A stretch of 8,649 bases of DNA from positions 1-8,649 of the forward strand of contig CAUDYH010000037.1 in NCBI GenBank assembly GCA_958453575.1, given 5' to 3'. Positions 1 to 5,914 of this stretch are shown piece by piece (position 1 is the stretch's first letter; every line of letters starts with the position of its first letter). This stretch comes from an uncultured Collinsella sp. GTDB taxonomy: Bacteria; Actinomycetota; Coriobacteriia; Coriobacteriales; Coriobacteriaceae. The translations under genes and the position numbers were made by a program. The notes under the pieces were generated by a model that worked only from the letters and a program-made list of their open reading frames with translations, did no database searches and had not been told where the DNA came from.

Positions 1-1380
1 GGGGTGTGATTTCCACTCATTCTCACCATACAGCTTCATGTAGTAATAAAAAATAACCCTCGAGTTAAGCAGCGCATTGTAAAAGTACAATGCGTCCTCT
101 CTCAACCCTTCGCCTGCGGTAAAGAAGTAGACAGCTTGATTTACCATCCTGCCGCTATCGTCAACAACGCTTTTAATTCCTAACCCAGTCTTTCTAACAA
201 GAATCTTCATGGGCTTATAATCATCAAGGTCCTTGTAATTAATGCCCTCAACTCCAAGTTTCAAATACCGTTGGCATGACAACGAATATCGTCCAACAGA
301 TTCACCAACAAATATAGGAACAAAACCATCGGCGGGCCTGAACTGCATGACGGATTCAAGTTCCGAGCTCGACACTTCAACCTCGCGCCCGCAGCATTTA
401 CAACGCTTAAGAGCAAGGCCCGAAAATAACGCCGCGGTGTTTGCTCCACCACATTTCGGACAGTAAAAGACGGTTCCGCGCTTTGAGATTTCTACACCTC
501 GATGGAAAGAAACGTCAAAAGACCATTTGCCTCCATGAGACCTAATTCTCTCAATAACCGCATGATCTTCACTTGCCACATCTATATCAAATAGGCAGTC
601 TTCATTTCTTAGAAAATCCATCTGGCGTTTAACGCGATATTGTTCTTCAAAAACTGTCTCGAGCGTCTTGTCTCCACCTAAAACGGCCTTTCTATCCGAT
701 GTCGTAAGCCGGAAGCACTTTGTTAAACTGGCATCACTTGGTATACACTTGCGGACAACGACAACCGTTGTCGCACGATGAACCCCCTCGAAAAGTTTTT
801 CTCCAAGACGCGCGATTACTTTTATCTCATATTTCGTAGCAATAAATCGACGTAAACCATAAGCTGTTGCCGAAAATAATGAATCGGGGAGAATAAAGGC
901 AGCAAACCCATTCGCATGTAATATGGCCATGGAAAGCTCTACGAAGAGGGCGTAGCAATCATACTGTCCATCAACATTTTTATAGCCACGCAGCAGCAAC
1001 TCATCACGATCGTAAATACGGTCGGAGCTCCAAGGTGGGTTAGCAATAATTGTGTCGACACGAGCCAAACGCTCCAGCCAATACGCTTTCGGATCCGTCT
1101 TTGCAGATGGACGCAGAAAATCTTTATAAATTATTTCCGAGCCTATTATTTCGGAATAAGTGCGTGAAATCTCTATGGCCTCAGGGTCAACGTCAACGCC
1201 ATAAAGTAACGAATGCCGAACATCACCGCGTGCAACGGCATTAAGTAAAGAAGAGCCCCCGCATGCCGGGTCCAAGCAAACGCCAAAAGACGGCGTGCGG
1301 GCAGAAGCGCGCTCGACCTTTAGCAGCGAAACAACAAAGTCAGCCAGAGAATTCGTTGTGTATACAGAACCGTATTTCAC
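1..1380 (-). CDS. N6-adenine DNA methyltransferase (Eco57I/TaqI-like), 3' end off window
   Basis: Likely transfers a methyl group from S-adenosylmethionine to adenine in a specific DNA site, as in type II restriction-modification or BREX-like systems. The frame is open for 460 codons to the window edge. Visible in order: N-terminal YGSVYTTNSLADFVV (residues 3-17); AdoMet-binding motif I DPACGGS (37-43); acidic GVDVDPEAIEIS (61-72); catalytic motif IV NPPW (114-117); FILPDSLF (162-169); a four-cysteine zinc-ribbon pattern (C307, C310, C327, C330); then a segment like the TaqI-type C-terminal specificity domain (KILVRKTG at 392-399, and a tyrosine-rich stretch near 440-450). The start is taken as GTG at 1380 because an in-frame TAG lies two codons upstream; GGGGGC nearby may act as ribosome site. 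The cognate endonuclease could lie left of the window, or be fused in the missing C-terminus. The family is secure; the recognition site cannot be predicted. Confidence 0.93.
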   Translation of the reverse strand, partial: MKYGSVYTTNSLADFVVSLLKVERASARTPSFGVCLDPACGGSSLLNAVARGDVRHSLLYGVDVDPEAIEISRTYSEIIGSEIIYKDFLRPSAKTDPKAYWLERLARVDTIIANPPWSSDRIYDRDELLLRGYKNVDGQYDCYALFVELSMAILHANGFAAFILPDSLFSATAYGLRRFIATKYEIKVIARLGEKLFEGVHRATTVVVVRKCIPSDASLTKCFRLTTSDRKAVLGGDKTLETVFEEQYRVKRQMDFLRNEDCLFDIDVASEDHAVIERIRSHGGKWSFDVSFHRGVEISKRGTVFYCPKCGGANTAALFSGLALKRCKCCGREVEVSSSELESVMQFRPADGFVPIFVGESVGRYSLSCQRYLKLGVEGINYKDLDDYKPMKILVRKTGLGIKSVVDDSGRMVNQAVYFFTAGEGLREDALYFYNALLNSRVIFYYYMKLYGENEWKSHP

Positions 1381-1383
1381 GAG

Positions 1384-1476
1384 CTAAAGCCCCCAATAAT
1401 AGACAAGGGATGAGCATCGTTTATTACTACAAACCGAATAGTCCCAGCAGCGGTTTTCAGTTATGGATTTAACCAT
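1384..1476 (-). CDS. Possible 30-residue leader ORF, in frame with the methyltransferase
   Basis: An ATG at 1476 follows a strong ribosome site (GGAGG, five bases upstream) and opens 30 codons ending in TAG at 1384-1386. The stop is in the same frame as the methyltransferase and only three bases before its GTG start. Two readings are possible. It may be a translated leader whose termination couples to GTG initiation. Or it is the original N-terminus of the methyltransferase cut off by an amber mutation. The peptide has four cysteines and no recognisable domain. The ribosome site and frame relation are seen directly; the role is inferred. Confidence 0.3.
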   Translation of the reverse strand: MVKSITENRCWDYSVCSNKRCSSLVYYWGL

Positions 1477-1805
1477 ATGACCCTCCAGTCGCACCTCTGG
1501 TAATTGGCAAAAGCTAAATATTAACACCAGAAACTGGCGCATAAATCAGTTACGCAACTAAGCAGAAAAAGTATAGTGAACATCGCTTATGCCCCATTCA
1601 AGTCGAGCCCTTCCGCCCAAACCGCTTGCTCTTCCAGCAATAAACGCCAATCGTTGATATTGATAATCTAAGCCCCTCCTCGATGGTCGCATTGTCTTTG
1701 CTCAAGACCTCTTATTGAACAGGGAGCTCGAATAGTTCCATAATGTAAAATTCAATATAAATTAATTATCTTTATTTGGTATTATCTCATAATTTAATAA
1801 TTATT
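1477..1805. other. Intergenic region between methyltransferase and divergent regulator
   Basis: No gene of convincing length is present. The right half (about 1740-1805) is very AT-rich. It should hold the methyltransferase promoter (minus strand), but no clear -35/-10 pair stands out. On the minus strand, 1587-1667 holds a short open stretch bounded by TAG and TAA that reads NDWRLLLEEQAVWAEG in its middle, which looks protein-like. It has no start codon of its own and may be a gene remnant. Confidence 0.5.
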
Positions 1806-1844
1806 ATCAAACATATATATCAGATTATGAAATATATGTTTGAT
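1806..1844. promoter_or_regulatory. 39-bp dyad, candidate operator of the XRE regulator
   Basis: Arms 1806-1818 (ATCAAACATATAT) and 1832-1844 (ATATATGTTTGAT) are perfect inverted repeats of 13 bases. After one mismatch the symmetry resumes with TCA/TGA (1820-1822, 1828-1830), giving a nearly perfect 39-bp palindrome centred on 1825. It lies 66 bases upstream of the regulator's ATG. A -35-like TTGATG (1840-1845) overlaps its right arm, with a weak -10-like TATCAA at 1862-1867. Binding here by the adjacent XRE protein would allow autoregulation, and perhaps control of the divergent methyltransferase. The symmetry is seen directly; the operator role is inferred. Confidence 0.5.
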
Positions 1845-1909
1845 GCATTATCATCGATTTATATCAATGCGCATTATTCCGTAGACACAGTCAGAGAAAG
1901 CCGACGACT

Positions 1910-2512
1910 ATGAAAGACAATCTACAGGAGCTGAGAAAAGAGGCTGGATACAAGTCTGCGAAAAGCTTCGCCAAGGCCCTGAGCATTCCATTTACTACGT
2001 ACGCACGATATGAAAGTCGGCCTGATAAAATTCCACTTGCTGCTGCATGGCGTCTTGCAGATGTATTTGACGTATCCATAGACATCATTGTTGGACGTAC
2101 TGAACCAGACCCCGCGATCGCACCTGGAGCAATTCAATCTCGGTACGACAAGCTATTGCCCGAATTCAAACAATCGCTCAGCGATTACCTCGATTATTTA
2201 CTAACGAAGAATTCGAAAGTGGCAAGCCACGCCTTCCGCCAGGAATCCCGCCGCATTGAAGCCATATGCGCAAGGCTGGACACCATCTTCTTGGCCGAAC
2301 TCGAAAAACAAGATCCCGACTTTTTCATTCACGCAACAGCCAAGCAGCTTCGCGCCAGATTTAATGATTTCCTAGAGCAGCGTGTCGACCTGTGCCAAGC
2401 AATTGGGGCCGTAAACGCTATTGACGTTATCATGGCTGCATACGACCGCACGCGCGGACCATTTGATTTCAATGGAATTCCAGCCGACGTGGATGCTGAC
2501 GTAGACGGCTGA
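1910..2512 (+). CDS. XRE-family helix-turn-helix transcriptional regulator
   Basis: A 200-residue DNA-binding protein. Residues about 5-63 form an XRE/Cro-like helix-turn-helix: LQELRKEAG opens it, SFAKALSIPFTTYARYES holds the turn and recognition helix, and LADVFDVSIDIIVGR ends it. Residues 70-200 look mainly helical and match no domain I recognise; the C-terminus is acidic (DVDADVDG). Such proteins often bind as dimers to palindromes near their own gene, and a 39-bp dyad lies just upstream. The methyltransferase is divergent across a 530-base spacer, so a role as controller of the modification gene is possible. At 200 residues it is larger than classical restriction-modification C proteins of about 80. 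The ribosome site before the ATG is weak (AGAGAAAG, rather far upstream). HTH call secure; target inferred. Confidence 0.85.
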   Translation: MKDNLQELRKEAGYKSAKSFAKALSIPFTTYARYESRPDKIPLAAAWRLADVFDVSIDIIVGRTEPDPAIAPGAIQSRYDKLLPEFKQSLSDYLDYLLTKNSKVASHAFRQESRRIEAICARLDTIFLAELEKQDPDFFIHATAKQLRARFNDFLEQRVDLCQAIGAVNAIDVIMAAYDRTRGPFDFNGIPADVDADVDG

Positions 2513-2584
2513 AATTCCACATGCACCAGGTGCAACAAAGGCAGGCACTAGGCGACCGAATTGCAGAACGCATAAAAGACGGCG

Positions 2585-2599
2585 GGCGAACATTTCGCC
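2585..2599 (+). terminator. Small hairpin downstream of the XRE regulator, weak terminator candidate
   Basis: GGCGAA (2585-2590) and TTCGCC (2594-2599) form a perfect six-base stem with a three-base loop, 72 bases after the regulator's stop codon. The following sequence is not a true T-run, so this is at best a weak terminator between the convergent regulator and HNH pseudogene. Confidence 0.25.
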
Positions 2600-2705
2600 G
2601 CACTCTAATATTTAGCTGGAATTTTCCTCATTCCTCAATACCGACTTAGCTGGAAGGGCTAAGGCAATTATGTGAGAAACGCACTGAAAGCAGACGAGTT
2701 AAACC

Positions 2706-3483
2706 CTACCCTTTAAACACCATATAATTGTGATACTCAATAAACTCAGCTCGTGGGGCGAATCGCTTCGGAAGCGTTGTCGGCTCTCCGTTGTAGTGTC
2801 ACAAATACTTGTCTTCAGGCGTCTCGTGTCCGACCACGCCGAACATTACTGCCTTCAGGTCCTTTTTAATGGTGAGTAGTCCCCCGATCGAACGCTTTGT
2901 CGTGTAGCGCATTTAGAAGCAAACCGTTGTCGGGCGCAGGTCCTTCCGTTTTTGAATCAGAGGCTGTCCAGGGCTTGATATGGCTGGCGACCAACAGCGC
3001 CTCGTTCGATAGCCCCGTCAAGCAACACCTTGAATTGTAATTGGTAAGCAAGGTATTTCGAAAGAACTCCTGGTTCACTCGCATCGAGACAATTGCTTCG
3101 CGCTCTTCGCCCTCTGGCAAATCAAAGCCAATCGCCTCTTTCAACTCATCGCTTAGCGCTTCTTCAAAATCAAAGCGATTAAGGAAAACCTCGGTCGCCT
3201 CCTCGACGAGTTCATCTCCAGCAAAGGAATACTTGGCCCAGACTAGCTTGTCCATTTTTGTTTGCATGGATCATTCCAACCTTGCCGCGAGCGCGTCGAC
3301 GCTCATCGAAAGATGCGAGATTCCAGATTTTTAAGCAACTACGCCCGGCGTTCTGCCAATGGCCTTGGCTAACGCCTGGACATCCTCGCTTTTGTCATCA
3401 ACCATTTTTGACGGCAGGGCGAGGTATAGGAACAGAACCGCAAGGGTTTCTTCCCTCGACCATTTGTCTCCACGGCCGGCCAT
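2706..3483 (-). pseudogene. HNH endonuclease pseudogene with three frameshifts and one TGA
   Basis: Reading across the breaks gives a 258-residue HNH nuclease. The start is ATG at 3483 with GAGGAG five bases upstream. The N-terminus reads WSREETLAVLFLYLALP, then GRTPGVVA, KIWNLASFDERRRARGK and MDKLVWAKYSF, a helical region seen in putative restriction HNH proteins. The catalytic part reads CCLTG, VASHIKPW, DNGLLLNALHDKAFDRG, and the end reads EFIEYHNYMVF. Lesions: one base missing at the T-run near 3328-3333, making TAA at 3331-3333; one extra base in the T5 run at 3255-3259; one extra base in the C5 run at 2881-2885; and TGA at 2799-2801, probably from TGG. Correcting the indels gives exactly 259 codons including the TAG at 2706. 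The longest surviving piece (3267-2866) keeps the HNH core but has a scrambled tail. Homopolymer sequencing error could explain the indels but not the TGA. A second fragment of this family lies at 5200-5343. Confidence 0.88.
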
Positions 3484-3560
3484 GATTGCTCCTCGCCCGC
3501 GCACCGCTCACTCAATAGGTCCAGGATAATCATGCAGGAGACCGCACTCACCGCCTTTTC

Positions 3561-3938
3561 TCATTCGTCGGTGAATAGTTGAGACAACGGCACTTCCCCG
3601 CGCTTCTCACACCCGAGCCCAAGCTTCTTCCCAAGCTCCGCAGCACAGCGCTACTTTTCCTCGGCAAACAGGTCATCGATAGCCCTGTCGATCCGCGCGC
3701 AAGTCTGCCGATGCCCATCCTTCCAGGGCAGGTTGAGTCCCAGGCTCGCATCTCAAGAGCCGCCGAGCTTGGCGTTGATTACTTCCTCGGGATACAGCGC
3801 GTCGCGGCGAACACCTTCAATCGCCTCGTCCTCGTCCATATCACAGGCTGCATCGCCCCCCTCGAGGCACTGGCGCAGCTCCTTTTGCTCGCGGATGCGA
3901 TTCAGCACGCTGGCACACACCACGGCCAAAAAGCGCAA
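3561..3938 (-). pseudogene. Truncated paralogue of the 270-residue protein at 5911-6723
   Basis: The minus strand encodes a decayed C-terminal half of the protein at 5911-6723. RFLAVVCASVLNRIREQKEL matches RFLAVACASALHRFREQKEL of the intact copy, followed by the near-identical LYPEEVINAKLGG. Then TGA replaces the codon context of YWD (3753-3755). The same frame continues with SLGLNLPWKD and RIDRAIDDLFAEE, hits a TAG where the intact copy has lysine, and ends at TGA 3561-3563 with a diverged tail. Homology stops abruptly near 3936, where an upstream in-frame TAG also lies, so the N-terminal half is absent. Two internal nonsense codons and a missing front make function very unlikely. It lies directly upstream of the HNH pseudogene. 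Confidence 0.88.
3600..3936. repeat. Left copy of a diverged direct repeat (with 5936-6272)
   Basis: This block aligns in the same orientation with 5936-6272. In the 155-base stretch I counted by eye, about 86% of bases agree, with almost no indels. It covers the 3' half of the 270-residue gene family. It is one half of a larger duplication that also includes HNH sequence (2901-3043 with 5201-5343). Confidence 0.85.
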
Positions 3939-3951
3939 TCTCGGGGGCTAG

Positions 3952-3996
3952 TCGGATACATCTGGGCCGCGATCCGGCACCGGCGGTAGTATCCGA
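3952..3996. repeat. Inverted repeat at the broken end of the paralogue
   Basis: TCGGATAC (3952-3959) and GTATCCGA (3989-3996) are perfect eight-base inverted repeats around a GC-rich 29-base loop that is itself partly self-complementary (CCGG elements). It sits just beyond the point where homology to the intact paralogue stops. It could be a recombination scar, a structured site or chance. Confidence 0.45.
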
Positions 3997-4031
3997 TTGT
4001 CACGCCACTTCTAGAATAAAACTAGATTGGC

Positions 4032-4059
4032 TATAATCAAAATATATTATCGTATATTT
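4032..4059 (+). promoter_or_regulatory. Promoter and candidate operator of the small HTH gene
   Basis: A perfect -10 hexamer TATAAT lies at 4032-4037, with no good -35 (TTCTAG at 4009-4014 is weak). Just downstream, where transcription would start, AAATATA (4040-4046) and TATATTT (4053-4059) form a seven-base dyad with a six-base centre. A dyad over the start site upstream of an HTH gene suggests autorepression. AT-richness makes chance symmetry possible. Confidence 0.42.
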
Positions 4060-4073
4060 GAAAGAGGTATTCA

Positions 4074-4337
4074 GTGCTTGAACGGATCGGATCATCGGAC
4101 GCTGTTCGTTATATGGTGCAGGATTGCGGCATGACTCTGCAGGATGCATCCGTTAAAACCGGTAAGCAGAAGGGTAGCCTGTCTACTCGCCTGCATAACA
4201 ACACGCGGTTCACCATCGATGAATTCGTCAAAATCTGCGATGCGTGCGGCTGGCAGCTCGTGCTTAAACGGGGTAGCAAGCAGTTCGACCTGCGCGGGAT
4301 TGATGAGAACAAGCCGCGCGGCGATGCGAAGAAGTAG
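4074..4337 (+). CDS. Small helix-turn-helix DNA-binding protein
   Basis: An 87-residue protein, probably a transcriptional regulator. The start is GTG at 4074, chosen because AGAGG lies about six bases upstream. Residues about 9-62 form a Cro/XRE-like fold: MTLQDASVKTG is the turn, KGSLSTRLHN the likely recognition helix, and FTIDEFVKICDACGWQLVLKR the closing helix and strand. The 'DACGW.LVL' ending is typical of small HTH proteins common in Gram-positive mobile elements. The lysine- and arginine-rich tail could add DNA contact. It is the only plus-strand gene in the middle of the window, convergent with the 256-residue HTH-repeat protein 72 bases away, and has its own TATAAT and dyad upstream. 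It could also be an orphan antitoxin; no toxin gene is seen beside it. Confidence 0.78.
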   Translation: MLERIGSSDAVRYMVQDCGMTLQDASVKTGKQKGSLSTRLHNNTRFTIDEFVKICDACGWQLVLKRGSKQFDLRGIDENKPRGDAKK

Positions 4338-4409
4338 GGCCTGGCTATTCGCATGCCTCACCTGCGGTCCATCCATCAGGGTGCAATTGCCTATGGCCGC
4401 CGGACGGCT

Positions 4410-5180
4410 TTAGACATATACGAAATCGACTACGACCTTACCGTCGCCCATGATTTGTCTAGCCGCCGCCTGCGCCGCACGGTTGTCGATTCTCTGCTGT
4501 TTCGTTAGGGTTCCGAGGCGAGTCATAGGATGGTACGGCATCGGGTTCGGCATGCTTTCGAGGAGTTCGGCCGTGCGGATATCAAGCGCCTCGGCGTATT
4601 CATCCAGAAAGTCCCATGCCTCGTCTACCGGCAGCATCGTGTCCCGCTTGGGGTTTTTCCAGTCCTTAACTGATCGGTTTGTAATACCCAATGCTGCCGC
4701 GATCTCGGACGTCGGTACTCCCAAGGCGTCCGCTTGCGCGGCAAATGCAGCCTTGAGATCGATATCGGGGGAAAAGTCCAGGTTCTGCTCGATCCACTCG
4801 CCGCCGCGGGATGCATAGACAGTAGAGCACTCTATACCCTTCGCGGCGAGTTGGTCGGCGGCAAGGCGGCTCGCGAGATTGTAAAGGCCTCCCGGTTCAG
4901 TATCGGGCAGATCTTCATCTCGGTACCAGCGAACGATATGCTGGCCGAACTTCTCGTAGGAATCGTTCGCGTCATTCAAGCATTGCAGTGTGAGGTCGCC
5001 GAGCTTTTCGATCTGGTCGCTTATCCAGTCGAAGGCATCCTTGACCGGCATACAGTCGAGCTCGGGGTCGAGCCATTTTCGGACGCTCGAGACGCGAATG
5101 CCGAGACCTCCTGCAAGATCTTCCGGCTTGAGCCATAGGTTATCGAGCTGGGCCTGCATCGAGCATTTGAGATCGAACAT
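4410..5180 (-). CDS. Protein with two copies of an HTH-like domain, unknown function
   Basis: A 256-residue soluble protein that I do not recognise as a named family. It contains an internal duplication. Residues 2-63 (FDLKCSMQAQLDNL..., LGIRVSSVRKWLDP, DAFDWI) align with residues 140-201 (IDLKAAFAAQADAL..., LGITNRSVKDWKNP, DEAWDFL). In each copy the 'ALGI..RSVKDW' segment looks like a helix-turn-helix recognition helix, so the protein may hold two DNA-binding units in one chain. Residues 64-139 between them are acidic and helical. The start is ATG at 5180 because AGGAAGG lies seven bases upstream; the ATG at 5186 sits too close to that site. The start lies about 20 bases past the end of an HNH fragment, which supplies its ribosome-site region. 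The HTH assignment is from motif shape only. Confidence 0.72.
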   Translation of the reverse strand: MFDLKCSMQAQLDNLWLKPEDLAGGLGIRVSSVRKWLDPELDCMPVKDAFDWISDQIEKLGDLTLQCLNDANDSYEKFGQHIVRWYRDEDLPDTEPGGLYNLASRLAADQLAAKGIECSTVYASRGGEWIEQNLDFSPDIDLKAAFAAQADALGVPTSEIAAALGITNRSVKDWKNPKRDTMLPVDEAWDFLDEYAEALDIRTAELLESMPNPMPYHPMTRLGTLTKQQRIDNRAAQAAARQIMGDGKVVVDFVYV

Positions 5181-5199
5181 GGTCATTCCTTCCTGTAAT

Positions 5200-5343
5200 C
5201 GTGCAATGCGTTCAAGAGTAATCCGTTGTCGGGCGCGAGGCGCTCCGTCATTGGGTCAGAGACTATACAGGACTTGATATGGCTAGCGACCAACAGCGCC
5301 TTGTTCGATAGTCCCGTCAAGCAACATCTTGAATCGTAATTGA
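5200..5343 (-). pseudogene. Internal fragment of an HNH endonuclease gene
   Basis: About 48 codons match the HNH core of the pseudogene at 2706-3483: 38 of 48 residues agree, including NYDSRCCLTGLSN, ALLVASHIK and DNGLLLNALHD. Both ends are missing: homology begins abruptly near 5343 and stops right after the LHD of the motif, so the terminal KAFDRG segment is absent. The conserved PW after SHIK is changed to SC. The frame still reads on to TGA at 5183, next to the start of the 256-residue gene. It cannot encode a working nuclease. It marks the second copy of the HNH and 270-residue gene pair. Confidence 0.85.
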
Positions 5344-5364
5344 TGAGTCTTTCGCCCTTATGGG

Positions 5365-5802
5365 CTATGGTTGAAGCGTCTTTATGTGATTCAACGCACA
5401 CAATAGCACGGTCCTATTTCGCTCAAAGCAATACCGGAACCACGCATATATTCCCAAGGCAACCAGGAATAGCACCATGAAAATCTCGGCTAAAGTTGGA
5501 TTACTGGCTATCAGCGCAGACAAATATCCTCCAGCCATGAGAGAGGCAATGATGCCAATCAGGCTAAGGGCCCAGCTCGTATAATGCGTCTCAGCAACCG
5601 CCCGTTCGATTATTTTGCATTTCTTTTCCAGGCTAATGTCCCCATCAGCTCCAGCGAGAGAGAAGTCCATTCCTGAAATTAAATCGAGTAATTCAGCCTC
5701 GCTGTATCCGCTTTTCTTGAATCTTTTAATGAAGAAACCTCCTGGTCCAGGACCGTAGATAGGACGGTTTACACGAAACAGTTCCTTATAGGCGATTTCC
5801 AT
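5365..5802 (-). CDS. Small membrane protein with two transmembrane helices
   Basis: A 145-residue protein of unknown function. The start is ATG at 5802 with a very good ribosome site (AAGGAG, six bases upstream). Residues 1-75 are soluble and include a glycine/proline-rich turn (YGPGPGGFF) and a charged helical part (SEAELLDLIS, LEKKCKIIERAV). Two hydrophobic helices follow, about 77-99 and 104-125, separated by a short SNPT turn. A short basic tail (FERNRTV) suggests that both ends face the cytoplasm. There is no signal peptide. It lies between the intact 270-residue gene and the HNH fragment, where the left copy of this duplication has no such gene, so it was inserted on the right or lost on the left. 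Two-helix membrane proteins occur as effectors or immunity proteins in defence and toxin systems, but nothing here proves that. Confidence 0.78.
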   Translation of the reverse strand: MEIAYKELFRVNRPIYGPGPGGFFIKRFKKSGYSEAELLDLISGMDFSLAGADGDISLEKKCKIIERAVAETHYTSWALSLIGIIASLMAGGYLSALIASNPTLAEIFMVLFLVALGIYAWFRYCFERNRTVLLCALNHIKTLQP

Positions 5803-5884
5803 TGTTAACTCCTTAAAGTACGGGTGCTATTTACGCTATCGTTCTATCATTTCGTTCGGACAGTTTATTGCCGAGCCGCCACCG

Positions 5885-5914
5885 ATCATTCACAGGAACC
5901 ACTCTTGCAGTCAA
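5885..5914 (-). promoter_or_regulatory. Weak promoter candidate for the membrane protein gene
   Basis: On the minus strand, TTGACT (5914-5909) overlaps the stop codon of the upstream gene. It is followed after 18 bases by AATGAT (5890-5885), a four-of-six match to the -10 consensus. It lies in the 108-base gap before the membrane protein gene, which may thus have its own transcript. Confidence 0.25.

Noticed and set aside
300..480. The four-cysteine zinc pattern inside the methyltransferase, considered as a novel fusion.
   Set aside because: A zinc-ribbon at this position is, as far as I recall, known in Eco57I/TaqI-like methyltransferases, so I treat it as a family feature.
2521..2649. A 42-codon plus-strand ORF (ATG at 2521) right after the XRE gene.
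   Set aside because: There is no ribosome site and no recognisable motif, and the composition of its second half (SWNFPHSSIP) looks random. It may be a remnant but cannot be supported as a gene.
2612..2655. A ten-base direct repeat (TTAGCTGGAA at 2612-2621 and 2646-2655).
   Set aside because: Only two copies, short, and no nearby structure that would make it a CRISPR, att site or iteron set.
3369..3551. A 60-codon minus-strand ORF over the HNH start region.
   Set aside because: It is out of frame with the clear WSREETLAVLFLYLALP coding sequence and has no ribosome site; it is a shadow.
4396..4408. A GCCG/CGGC hairpin between the convergent small HTH and HTH-repeat genes, considered as a terminator.
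   Set aside because: The stem is only four bases and neither strand has a proper T-run after it.
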